In this document: one piece after another, positions 33,813 to 44,479 of the stretch
How positions within the stretch are numbered: position 1 is the stretch's first letter
How the letters are laid out: each line of letters begins with the position of its first letter
The notes under the pieces: generated by a model
Seen by the model: only the letters and a program-made list of their open reading frames with translations
What the model was told of the DNA's origin: nothing
The model's database searches: none
NCBI GenBank assembly: GCA_004519485.1
Contig: CP038114.1
Span: forward strand, 447,501-511,500
Source: Nannochloropsis oceanica
Lineage: Eukaryota > Sar > Eustigmatophyceae > Eustigmatales > Monodopsidaceae
Direction: 5' to 3'
Length of the DNA: 64,000 nt
Program-made: the position numbers and the translations under genes

Positions 33813-34706
33813 GGATTTACCTGCGTTAGGGTTGGGGGTGTGTATGGTTTTTTAGCGAAAGCTGTATGGCAACCTTGTCCGCGTTCGTCTCTACAAATGG
33901 ATCTACGAAAGTGGAATGAAAGCAGAGCGGCCGACACAGGGGAGGGGCGGGGTGGGTTGGCGTCGAAGAGAAGTGCTGTCGCATTTACTCGTCTTTTCGA
34001 ACAAGACAGCAGCAATAGGAACAATAGGGGCTATCATGGAGTGGTATGACCCAGGCCAAGTGCACAAACAAGACCAAAAGTCCGGCGGCAGTGTTTTTTT
34101 TTGTGTGTGCTTTGTTAACATACGGACCTGGGGAGGAGGTACGCTTGCTGCCGGGCTAAAGCGTTCGTGCCCTCCGATGCCCTCCGACAGCAAGCACGCG
34201 ACTCAGAGATTGCGGGTTGTGGCTGTGTCTGACACGTGTGTGTGAATGTGTTGTGCTTGTAAGGTTCAGGTGGGCAGGGAGAGACGGCGTGACGGGGCAC
34301 GTACAGCAAAAGCGTTTGGTAATCCGTAATTTCTTGAACCAAGGAAGTGCAATAGAGCTTTTTTTATTTTTCTTGATATGCAATAGGGCTGGGGGACTAT
34401 TTTGGGTGAGGGCACCAAGAGTTAATAAGGAGCAATGTCAACCACGGCAAAAGCATCTCCCTCTCACAGCAAGGTGGACATGTTTCAGTTGCAACAAAGG
34501 GGGGAGGCGATAAATAGGAGATAATGGGTGGAAGAAGAGGAAAAAGCGTCCACCATAGCAAGGAGAACATTGAGACACAACCCCGAAAAAAATGTTCCGA
34601 TCGTCATTTCTTCTTGTCAATCTGTTTTTCTTTGTAAATCCTCACCTTCCTTCAACCCCTCTAGCCTCCCTCCCTCCCGCCTTCCCATCCTCCCTCCCTC
34701 CCTCCC
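33813..34706. other. Intergenic region
   Basis: Between the hypothetical gene start and the AMPK gamma stop, both on the minus strand. Short frames only; nothing recognisable, and no RNA gene seen. Confidence 0.5.
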
Positions 34707-37674
34707 TCAATCTATGATAAAGTAGGCCACTAAATCCCCTATAGCCACCACGCCTTGGCACCGCTGCTCCGCATCTACACACACCAGTGTCTGAAACTTA
34801 ACCTGAACGAGGAAGGGAGGGGGGGAGGGAAGGAGTTGGTTGGGAAAAGTAAGAAAAAGAAGCCGGGAAAATCCCAGACATTAAAAAAACATCGTTCTCT
34901 TCCTCCTTCCTTTCCTCCCTCCGCTCCCTCCTTCCCTCCCTCAATTACCTCGGCAAACCGCTCAAATATCTGCTGCAATGTGTCATGTTGCGAGCACATA
35001 TGCAACATCTTGCTGTCCATCCCTGCCCCACCATACGCCAGATTCGACGCGGTCCCTCCCTCCCTCCCTCCCCCTCCCCCTGCCCCTCCTCCTCCTCCTC
35101 CTCCTCCTCCTCCTCCTCCTCTATTTCCGTCCCCCTCTGAGGGTTGGCCCCTCCTTTGGGGGAGCAGGTCCGAGAGTCTGGGGAGGGAGGGAGGGAGGGA
35201 GGGAGGGAGGGAGGGAAGGAGGGAAAAGACATGAGAACCAGACTCAACAGCAAGAAAGGGAGGGAGGGAGGGAGGGAGGGAGGGAGGGAGCGAAGGGAGG
35301 AAGGGCTTATGACTAACCGCATGTTTAAGTTGGACATGGTCTGCTCGGCGTCTCCGGCGAGGGCGATGAAGGTGACGTCCGAGCGGTGGTAGAGGTCCGT
35401 GACACGCCCTGCGTCGTCCACGATGGGCACTGAGGAGATGTTTCTGGGAAAGGGGGGGGGGGGAGGGAGGGAGGGAGGGAGGGGGGGAGGGGGAGGAGTG
35501 GTGATGAGGATGGGTGGAATTCAAGAAGGTGAGGGAGAGAGGGAGGGAGGGAGGGAGGGAGGGAGAGGAGTGGTGATGAGGATGGGTGGAATTCAAGAAG
35601 GTGAGCGAGGGAGAGAGGGAGGGAGGGAGGAAGGAAGGAGGAGAGCGAACGATGGGTGGAATTCAAGAAGGTGAGGAAGGGAGAGAGGGAGGGAGGGAGG
35701 AAGGAAGGAGAAGAGCGAGCGGTGGGTGGTGGTGGTGGTGGTGAAGGTAGTGATGGGGATGGACTTCCGCAAAGGGGGGCATGAGCGATAGTTGCGTGTC
35801 CCTGCGCCTCTTTTCGTGGCACAGGTGGCTTCTGAGTTTAGCTGTGGCTCCCTCCGGTAAATATTAATGGGTGTAAGTAATGGTGGAGATGCGGGAGTGA
35901 CGCAAAGAGGCACTGCCTAATCCAGATTAAAACCCGAGAGAGCGAGGGCGGGAGGGAAGAAGGGAAGGAGGGAGGGAAGGAGGGAGGGGTGGGTCACGGG
36001 CACAGGTACCTAGCTTCCATCACCTCCAGGACATCGATGAGGCGGGAAGATTGCGGCATGGTCACCACAGCGCCGTACACCCCTATGCCTAGCTCAAAGA
36101 CACTTTGATCGAATAGGCGCCGTTCTTCGCGGAAGGTGTTGACGAGGTATTCTGGGGAGGGAGGGAGGGAGGGATTGAGGGAGGGAGGGAGGGTGGGTCT
36201 GGAGTGCATTCAACCGAGGGTGGAAAGAGGGGGGGAGGGAGGGAGGGAGGGAGGAGGCGCGGGGCTTACCCAGGATGTCTAGTTGGGAAAGGACGGAGAG
36301 CATGAGCTGCTGGTCCGGGTTAACAATCGGCAGGTACCTGAGCTTCCGTTTGACAATGAGCTCACAGGCGTGAAAGATGGAGTCGTCGGCCGTGCCGTGT
36401 GCAAATTCGGAGTGCAGCATCCTGGGAAGGAAGGGAGGGAGGGAGGGAGGGAGGGAGGGAGGGAGGGAGGGAGGGAGGGAGGGAGGGAGGGAGGTGAAAA
36501 ATGCGTGCACAGACATTTCCTACCGACCAACGCTCCCTTCCCTCCCTCCCTTCCTCCCTTACCTGTGACCCTCCGGATCCCTCACCACTTGAGCGATGCT
36601 CTTGGTCGCCACCTCTGTCATCGTCACGTTCTTTTTATAATAGTCGCGGACCTGGGGAGGAAGCGGGGGGGGGGGGGGAGGGAGGGAGGGAGGGAGGGAG
36701 GGAGGGAGGACAGACTTGGTTCCACGATCGAATTTCAATTCTCCTTCTCTATCCTCCCTTCCCTCCCTTCTACCGTACCGTAACGATGAGGTCAATGGTG
36801 ACCTTCCTCCCTCTCTCCCTCCCTCTCTCCCTCCCTCCCTTCCCTCCCTCCCTCCCTTCCCTCCCTCCATCCCTCTCTCCCTCCGTACCGTATCTATGAA
36901 GTCAGTAATAACCATGATGCCTACAAATTTCCTGGCATTGCTGTCCCACAACGGTGCCACCTGAGTGTCTAGGGAGGGAGGGAGGGAGGGAGGGAGGGAG
37001 GGAGGGAGGGAGGGAGGGAGGGAAGGTTAATCATTATCGAACGACCTGGTTGGCGTCTGTTCTTGTAGACGCATTCAAATTGACACCTCTACAGGTCACT
37101 CTTCCATTCCATGACTTGTGCGTCCCTGCACCTCTCTCTTCCTTCCTTCCTCCCTCCCTCCCTCCCTCCCTCCCTCCCTCCCTTCCTTCCTCCGTACCAT
37201 GCTCCACTAAGGCGTAGAACGCCAGTTGGAAAGGGATGTTGGTGTCAAACACCACCACCTTTCCACTCGGTCGCACCACTTCGTAGCATCTGTGCTGTCT
37301 AAGGAAGTCCTGTATGGTCCGTCGCCCGGCTTCTCGGTGTTGACGGAGAAGCTGAGGGAGGGATGGAGGGGAGGGGGGAGGGAGGGAGGGCGGATGAGTC
37401 GTGGTGCATTCCGTACTTTGAAGATATGTAAGTTGGGGGTAAAATGCACTGTCAATTAAACGGGGTGTTAAGAGCCGGCTAACCTGTCTGAGAACGACCC
37501 TCATTTTTTGCTCTTTCCTCCACCCAGCACCCCCCCTCCCGCCCTCCCGCCCTCGCGACGTACCTCTTTTTCATTCAGCATGTTCATCGACGGGACCTTA
37601 TTTTCCAACGCTGCCGCCGCCGCGTCATCCACCGCTTCCTCCACGTCCATCACACTGCTTGCGGCTGCTGCCAT
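34707..37674 (-). CDS. AMPK/SNF1 regulatory gamma subunit (four CBS motifs)
   Basis: Nucleotide-sensing subunit of AMP-activated/SNF1 kinase. Nine exons: 37674-37564, 37351-37198, 36968-36889, 36651-36563, 36421-36270, 36151-36010, 35443-35318, 35177-34949 and 34802-34707, giving 392 residues. Landmarks: TIQDFLRQHRCYEVVRPSGK and VVVFDTNIPFQLAFYALVEH, then APLWDSNARKFVGIMVITDF (CBS1); FHACELIVKRKLRYLPIVNP (CBS2); FELGIGVYGAVVTMPQ and VPIVDDAGRVTDLYHRSDVT (CBS3); LQQIFERFAE joined to VKFQTLVCVDAEQRCQGVVA and IGDLVAYFIID (CBS4). The Asp residues after each beta-turn that bind ribose in the family (ITDF, SQLD, RSDV, IGDL) are present. Exon 8 inserts a Gly-rich stretch at the start of CBS4. Intron 3 contains a partial copy of the end of exon 3, and intron 6 contains tandem repeats. 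The start was chosen because the short first exon splices in frame. Confidence 0.93.
35509..35720. repeat. Three tandem copies of a ~71-bp unit in AMPK gamma intron 6
   Basis: A core GATGGGTGGAATTCAAGAAG recurs at 35509, 35581 and 35651, each followed by GTGAG and a (GGGA)n block. The unit is part of a 566-bp intron (35444-36009), several times longer than its neighbours. Confidence 0.9.
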
Positions 37675-38820
37675 GATGAAGGTGACGAGAAGAAGAGGGC
37701 AGGCGAGGAGGCAAGAGGGGAGGAGGGAGGAGGCCAGGCAAAGCGAGAATAAGCGGTGCCTCCCGCGCTTCCGCAGACGGCGTCGCGCCTGGTTCTCGGT
37801 CCCGATGAAAAGCCGCTCCCTCTATGAATGTGTGTATGGTGTATGTGTTAAGTATGGGTGTGTATGTGTGTTGAGTGAATACATGTCCGGCATCGCAGCA
37901 TCCAAGTCAAGAGGTCGGATAGTGCAATTTGTTTCGGTGTTGTCGGCGCGCTGGAGCCGCCATAACATGCTCCTCCCGCCCCTCATGCCTCTTAAAGCCA
38001 CGTACACCCTTCAAAGAGGTGAAAGGATGTGCGTGAGGTGCGGGAATGGTGAGTGCCGCTGGTGCGCGTATTATTCAGGCCTCGCCTCACTTGTTGATGG
38101 CATGTGAGAGATGGGAGTTGCTTCTTCGATACTCGCCAACGGCACACGAAGATGTCTTGTTCCTGCTCTTTGCCTTATGCGAAAAGCATGCACCACACTC
38201 ACATCAGCACCCACAGACACACCCTGAGAGTAGGGAGGTGGTAGTGCGCATTTGAGGCCTTGGGGGTAGCTGCGGCGGCACGGAGCTCGAGTTCCTGAAG
38301 ACCCCCAGCTCGGCTGATCACGCCACCCACTGCCCGCCGGCGTGGCACTACATACACGCCCGCCTTTTCCTCCACATCGACCACCTTCGCACACTTTCAC
38401 ACCTTTGTTCTGTGTCGCAGCTGCTGTGTGGTCCTTTCTTTTCGCTGTGGACGTGGCGTGAGGTTATGGCAGCCGAAAAGAGGGGGACGGCCAACGTCTT
38501 TTCATCCCTAGAGCTATGAGAGGAACTGACACCGCCACCTCCACGTGCCACCTTCACATCTTCTCGTCTACACAGCCACGTACATGCCTATAAACTTCGT
38601 GGGTTGGGCGCAAGGACAAGTCCCGCCCTCATTTCACCCCTGAGACAGGCTCATGCCACCACAGTGTGTCTCCATCATCCTACCTGATCTCACCCCTCCA
38701 TTCCCTGGATCCCCCTTTAACGTCGTTAACGCACAGGCAAGTCTCTTCGCGTCAGCCTTCTCCTCTTTCATCGATTTTCATTTCTGCGTCATCGCCAATC
38801 TCGCAAGAAAGAGGAAAATA
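37675..38820. promoter_or_regulatory. Divergent intergenic region AMPK gamma / UFD1
   Basis: 1.15 kb between divergent start codons. A (TGTG)-rich stretch lies at about 37825-37875. The frame at 37508-38107 is a chance frame overlapping AMPK exon 1. In-frame codons precede the UFD1 ATG back to 38653, but they do not resemble the family. Confidence 0.4.
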
Positions 38821-40287
38821 ATGGCAGCTTTCTTCGGCGGAGGCGGGTACCACCAGGGCATGGGAGGATTGGGTGGCGGCTCTCGTCTTCCTCAAACCTT
38901 CGACGAAGAATACAACTGCTACTCCTTTGCCTTCCAAGACAAAACACATTTGGAGGGCAGCGATAAAATCTTTCTCCCTCCCTCGGCCTTGGACACGTTG
39001 GCCCGCCTGCACATTGATTACCCGATGCTTTTTCAACTCACATGCCGGGTGTCGGGGAAGAAGACGCATTGCGGCGTACTCGAATTCTCCGCCGCGGAGG
39101 GTAGCTGTTACTTGCCCTATTGGATGATGCAGAACCTGATGCTGGAGGAGGGTGGCTTCTTGCAGGTAAGCGAGGGAAGGAGCGGGGACGGTTTGCCTCG
39201 TCCGCCCACTCGCTCGCTCTGCCATCTCTCTGACACCTCTCGTCTTTCCCTCCTCCCTTCCTCCCCTCCATCGCTCCTCCCCTCCACCCCTCTTTCCTTC
39301 TTTTCCTCCTCCACGTAGGTTAAGAATGTCTCTCTCCCGAAATGCACCTTCGTCAAGCTCCGCCCACAGTCGGTGGACTTCCTCGAGATCACCAATCCCC
39401 GTGCCGTCCTCGAGCGAGCCCTACGGTCCTTCAGTTGTGTAACGGTCGGTGACCAGATCTGCATTCCCCACAACGAGAAATTCTACCATATCGAGGTACG
39501 CACATCATTGCCTTTGCCTCCCTCCCTCCCTCTCTTGTTACCTGATTTCTCGTCCCACGCACCCACCCCTCCTCCCCGTCCTCCTTCCCTGCCTCTTTCC
39601 GTTTAGATCCGTGATGTGAAGCCAGCGGACGCCGCCTGTATCATTGAGACAGACTGTGACGTGGATTTTGAAGCCCCTGTGGGCTATGTGGAACCAGGAC
39701 GAAATGGAGGGGGGCGGGAAGGGGGAGTGGCGGCGAGCACAACCAGCGGGGGGGTGATCACATCGAGACCGTTGAGTGGGAAGGGAGGATACAAGGAGGA
39801 GCATGAAGCAGCTGCTGCAGCAGCAGCGGAGATGAAGAAGCAGGCCTCATTTTCAGGGAGGGGCGCCCGGCTGGACGGAAAGGCCCATGCAGGAGGAGAG
39901 GGGGAGGGAGGGAAGGGTTTGGACGGGGGGGACTCTATGGACGTGTCAGGAGAGGGTGGAGGAGGAGGAGGCGGGGAGGAAGGGCCAACTTCACCGCCGG
40001 TGTTTTTGGGGAGAACCATTAGTGGACGAGCCTCTTTGTCGATGACTGAAGGGAGAGGTTCCTCCCTCATCAGCCAGACAGGAGGGGGGAGCATAAGCTC
40101 AAGTTTGCGCGCGTCGTCTTCTGTTTCCTACGGTTCGTCTTCGTCCTCGTCCTTGTCCTCCTCGACGGCAGCAGCAGGAGCAGCAGCAGGAGCAGGAGGA
40201 TACAAAAAGCCGGGGGCACTTGACAATAAATACAGTAGTAAAAAGGGGTTTCGATCCTTTGCGGGCCCGGGGAATAAGCTGGCGTAG
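38821..40287 (+). CDS. UFD1: Ubiquitin fusion degradation protein 1 (p97/CDC48 cofactor)
   Basis: With NPL4 it recruits ubiquitinated substrates to CDC48/p97 (ERAD and related pathways). Exons 38821-39165, 39319-39495 and 39607-40287; 400 residues. The N-terminal double-psi beta-barrel is clear: FDEEYNCYSFAFQDKTHLEG, DKIFLPPSALDTLARLHIDY, CGVLEFSAAEGSCYLPYWMM, then VKNVSLPKCTFVKLRPQSVD and FLEITNPRAVLERALRSFSC, ending IIETDCDVDFEAPVGYVEPG. Two SHP boxes that bind the CDC48 N-domain are visible, as in the human protein: SFSGRGARLDGK near residue 256 and FRSFAGPGNKLA at the very C-terminus. The region between is Gly/Ser/Ala-rich and disordered. The ATG at 38821 is chosen because the Gly-rich head followed by FDEEYNCYSF is the usual family start. 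Confidence 0.95.
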
Positions 40288-41055
40288 ACAATGAGGGGTA
40301 AGGAGGCGGTGAGTGTTCTCAGGATGATGGGGAGGTACGGGGAGAAAGAGAAGCCGAGGAGAAGGAGTTGACTGACAGGGTGCGTGCATGAGGGAAATAG
40401 AAGATGAGGCGAGCGAAGGAAAGCAAATACACGACAAATATAGACAGGAATTACATGATGGGTATCACGAAAGTTTGTGATCAAGCTTCAATAAGCTTGA
40501 TACTCTCATGAAACGACGTTTCCCGTCTCGGTTCGTTCATACTTCCATACACCCGTCACTTTTCCTCTCTTTAATTCACTGTTTTCGTCATCAATCCTCC
40601 CTCCTCGTCTTTAGCTTCGCGGCCATGCCTCTCGAGCCCCATCCTCCTTGTGTGCCGACGTGGGCCCCATGTGGGTGATACTGAAAATACTACCCATTGT
40701 TGCCAGGACCATCTGGATCAAAAGTTGTATTTCTCCCATGAGCATCTTAGGGGGTTAGGGTTAGGGTTACTTTATATTTTATTCTATCGCCAATGTCTTG
40801 GCCGCTCGCTCGGGTTCTTCCTCAAAGCACACTCACGGGATGGTGCGTGTGTAAAGAGGTTTGGCAGAGTCCAGGAGCGTGAATGAAGAACGTATCGCTT
40901 TTCCGCGACGCCGGAACGCCCCGTCTTGCCTTCGACGACTGCAGGCCACAATTGTCCCTTGCCTTATCTTGCCATCAGCGTATGGACATTAACCACATCG
41001 ATCTCTCTCAAAGTGTCATCCCCCTCCTCCAAAAAGCTGTAGGTCCAACGCAAGA
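40288..41055. other. Intergenic region with telomere-like repeat
   Basis: Between UFD1 and the NUP62-like gene on the same strand; it includes the UFD1 3' UTR and the NUP62 promoter. A telomere-type repeat lies at 40748-40769. A first exon for NUP62 might be hidden here but cannot be identified. Confidence 0.5.
40748..40769 (+). repeat. Interstitial telomere-type repeat (TTAGGG)n
   Basis: Three TTAGGG units, the first followed by two extra G, then a partial TTA. It is about 290 bp upstream of the NUP62-like start. It may be a telobox-like promoter element rather than a chromosome-end relic. Confidence 0.8.
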
Positions 41056-42484
41056 ATGCATAGGACTGCACAACCACCATCATCATCCTCACCAGCGCCA
41101 GCAGTCGCCTCTGCCCCTACACCAGCAGCCACCGCATTCTCCTTTGGTGGGACTTTGCCAACTTCTACAAACCAGTTTACCCCCGCTTCTTCTCTCGCCC
41201 CTCTTCCTGCTTCTGCGCCCGGCGCTACCGCTGCTCCGGCTCCTTCTCCCTTTTCGTTTGGAGGAGGAGGAGGCGGAGGGGCAGGAGGTGGGGCAACAGC
41301 GGCAGCAGCAGCGCCCTCCCTCACGACTACCACAGCGACAACACCAGCAACAGGAGCACCCACGCCGACTCCTGGGCCCACGTTATCCTTTGCTTTCGGT
41401 GGTGGCGGCGGCGGCGGCAGTAGCAGCAGCAGCAGCAGCAACGCTTCTATTCTCCCTCCTTTTCCTACACTCACTAGTCCTGCTTCAACCGCGGCCCCCA
41501 GCTCTGGAGGTGGTTCCGGAGGAGCTCTCACCCTTCCAAACGTCAGCAGCAGCACCAGCAGCACCAGCAACAGCACTGGCAAATCTCAACCTTGCGCCCT
41601 CCAACCCTCCCTGCACCCGGCCTTGGCCAAGGATGAGGCAGGACGTCGGTTTGCCATGGAATTTCAACACGTTGCGCTCGCACGCATCCATGAAGAGCTT
41701 ATGCTGTGCTATAGAGAAGATTTGGAGAGACATGAGAAGGATCTACAGGAGATGGCAAGGCTGGAGGCGGGGGTGGAGGAAGGAAGGGAGGGTTGGAGGG
41801 AGATGGAGGGGATGGTGGGCGGGTTGAGAGAGGGATGGGAGAGTGTGTGGAGGGAAGTCACGAGAGTGGAAGGGAAGCAGGCGGTAATCGACGGAGAGCT
41901 TCGAGAGCTGGAAATTATGGTGGGGGTTGGAAGGGGGGCGGGAGCAGGGGGGACAGGGGCGTGGCAGCAGCAGCAGCAGCAGCTGCTGCTGCAGCAGCAA
42001 TTGCAGTTTCGGCAGCAGCAGCAGGGAGGAGGGGGAGGAGGAGGGGTTGATGTTATTGTGGAAGAACGCGCAGCCTTATATGGGGCGGCTGTTCGAGTGG
42101 ATGAGCGGTTGCGAAGGGTCATGGGTGCGACCAGCGAGCTGTCAGAGCGGCTGGGAGGGATGCTGGAGAGAAGGTTAAGTGATGATGGGTCCTTCTCCCA
42201 GGTGGTGCGGATTGTTAATGCACACCAACATGCCCTCGAGTGGTTGGCAAGGACGGCGGATGAATTAGCAAGGGAGGGCGAGGAGGTGGAGTGGCGGGTG
42301 AGGACGACGGCCAAATTGTCGCGGTTGATGCCGGAGGGGGAGGGAGGGGATGGGGAAAGAGGAGGGGGAGGGGGAGGGAGTACCTTTGGAGGGAAGGATG
42401 CGGGAGTACGGTTTCTTCCGCTGCCCATTTCGGTCACCGGAGAGGGGCAAGAAGAAGGAGTACAGCAAGGTCAGCGTCAGCCGG

Positions 42485-42515
<31 letters not shown>

Positions 42516-42555
42516 AATATTGGGAACGGGAGGAGGGTTCTTTGGAGGGAGATAA
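41056..42555 (+). CDS. NUP62: NUP62/NSP1-like FG nucleoporin
   Basis: Central-channel nucleoporin of the nuclear pore. Frame of 499 residues. The N-terminal ~190 residues are Ala/Pro/Thr/Ser/Gly-rich with few FG units: AFSFGG, PFSFGG, SFAFGG. A helical coiled-coil region follows (about 200-430): HVALARIHEELMLCYREDLE, then AVRVDERLRRVMGATSELSE. Near its end, VVRIVNAHQHALEWLARTAD closely resembles the last NUP62/NSP1 helix (ILNAHMDSLQWIDQN in animals), which is the basis for the call. A Gly/Gln-rich tail ends in GGFFGG. The number of FG repeats is low compared with animal or yeast proteins. The ATG at 41056 opens directly into low-complexity sequence, so an upstream exon with more FG repeats is possible. 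Confidence 0.75.
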
Positions 42556-43401
42556 GGAGGGGAGAAAATGAATAATGGAAACATGAATGATACCTTGAAA
42601 AGCATGAGAAAGGTACGTGACATAAAGAAAGAACTATTAACGTACAGAGTAGGGTGGTGGCTGGCGATGACACAGACTAGAAAGCGCGCCAGAAGCTTCC
42701 CCAAAAGTATCATTTCGTTCCGAGCCACTCACTGATGCGCGGGAGGACACTGGCGGGCAGAAGTGCGCTATCAATGATTTTGTCCGAAGAGAGCAGGCCT
42801 TGTTGCCCTTGTCCGCTATATACTCTCACCATTCGATACTGCTTCTGGAACCTGTCCTCAACTCGGGTGAAATCACGAAAAATGAGATCACTGCTCTCCC
42901 GCCCGCGCCAGGAGCAAGTTGGTGCCTTAAGCTACCCGTTGCGCGCTCCTCTGTACTGCCCACATCCATGCACCCCACTGCACGCAATTTTTTATTTTAA
43001 TGGTATCAAATGAGCATGAATCTCATGCATACTTTTCTCAAGCTATTTACCAAAGTTGGAGGGGAGATACGGTGTACGCGTCGAGAATTTGGTTCCCTCG
43101 TGAGGGATCCCTTAGCTGCGCTCGTCCAACCCGCGCTTTGTTCTTCGCATAGCTTAATGCTCGTCCCGCCATTGCCCCCATCTCCTCATTGAAATGCCTC
43201 TTCTTGCCCATGCTGCCAGCACAACTGTTGTTCCTTCCAGAAACACAAATGTGCCGCCCTTAATCCCAACTGCCTGCGGCAGTGGTCCAGTCCTCACTTA
43301 CATGAGCCACTGCGCGCCTCTCCACCCTAACTTCCCATCCTGGCCTTATACCCTCCCATTTCTTCAATTTCGAGCACAGCACCACCACAGAGGACGTAGC
43401 C
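42556..43401. other. Intergenic region
   Basis: Between NUP62 and the next gene, same strand. Short frames at 42735-43013 and 43194-43508 lack family resemblance. No RNA gene or repeat seen. Confidence 0.45.
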
Positions 43402-44479
43402 ATGGAGGACGACAACAGCAACACAAGCTTTTCTTCGGACACTCTTTCTTTGGCCTCAGGCGCCACCAGCCCACGTCGCAGTCTTTTTATCGACTTTCGG
43501 AGAGGTAAGATGCCGCTGTGCTTGCGCGCCTCCTGAAAAGAGGCCGCCCGCCTTCCGTCTTTAAAACCTTGTTTCACCCGTTCGCCTGTGAACCTTTGTC
43601 CATACGCTGGCCTTTCCCCTTCCTGGCTCCTTTTCCCTTGCCGTGCCTTCCACTCGCCACCTTCCAGTCCTCCACCCTCTCAGCCACACTCCCTATTCAA
43701 CGCTATCTTTCTTTCCTCTCCCTCCCGTCTCCACTGCAGGCGGTGAAAGCCAGACACACAATACGATGACGCACACCTCCCAGCTTCAGCCACAACGCAG
43801 CCCCCTCGCCTCCCTCCAACCAAGCATTCTTAACGCCAAGGCCAACAACAGCAGTAACAGCAGCAGTAGTAGTAGTAGCAGCAGTGACGGCTGCAACGGC
43901 AACGAAACGGGCAAGTCGCCTGTCCAGAAAAAGGGGCGCAAGCTTCTAACAATCAAGCCTTGGGATAGACCGTGGAGTGTGGCTACCGGAGCATCTTCCG
44001 CCCCCTCCTCGTTCTCCTTCCCTTCCTCATCGGGCTCGAGCAAGAAACGGAGACACAGTGACGAAGGGGAGGAAGAAGCGGAGGAAGAGGAGGAAGAGGA
44101 GGAGCCTTCGCCAATAGGGGACTGTAGTGATGAGGACTGGGATGAGAACGGGGAGGAGGAAGAGGTGTGGGGGAGGGGAGGGAGTGCGTACGGTCCAGCA
44201 AGCAAAAAACCGGCACTAGCCTCGATATGGGAAGGGGAGGGGGAGGGGGAGGAAGAGGTGGGAGTGGTACAGCAAGGTGGGAATCAGGAAGAGAAGCAGC
44301 GAAAGGAAAATGAGATGGGAGGAAGAAAGAAAGGGGTGGTAGGGGCGCAGGAACAGGATAACTTGCGGTTGTTTGGGATGGAGGAGGATGAGGAAAATGA
44401 AGAGGGAAAGCAGGAGCAGGAGCTGGAGGAGGAGGAGGAGGAGGAGGAGGAGGAGGAGGAGGAGGAGGAGACTAATTAA
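43402..44479 (+). CDS. Hypothetical acidic protein
   Basis: Two exons, 43402-43504 and 43740-44479, joined in frame to 280 residues. The first exon starts MEDDNSNTSFSSDTLSLASG and ends with RRSLFIDFRR. The second carries a Ser/Asn run, the basic patch VQKKGRKLLTIKPWDRPWSV, a nuclear-localisation-like KKRRH and a strongly acidic tail with about 20 Glu before the stop. The intron has a GTAAGA donor and a CTGCAG acceptor. Without the intron there is no suitable start for exon 2 other than internal Met codons. A small acidic nuclear protein is a reasonable guess, but no family is recognised. Confidence 0.55.

Noticed and set aside
35144-37020. Regular GGGAGGGA arrays that superficially resemble spaced repeats of a CRISPR array
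   Set aside because: Simple-sequence intron tracts with no unique spacers of constant length, in a eukaryotic gene.
40883-41827. 314-codon plus-strand frame with Leu/Pro/Gln repeats
   Set aside because: Out of phase with the NUP62 frame, which carries the FG motifs and conserved coiled coil.
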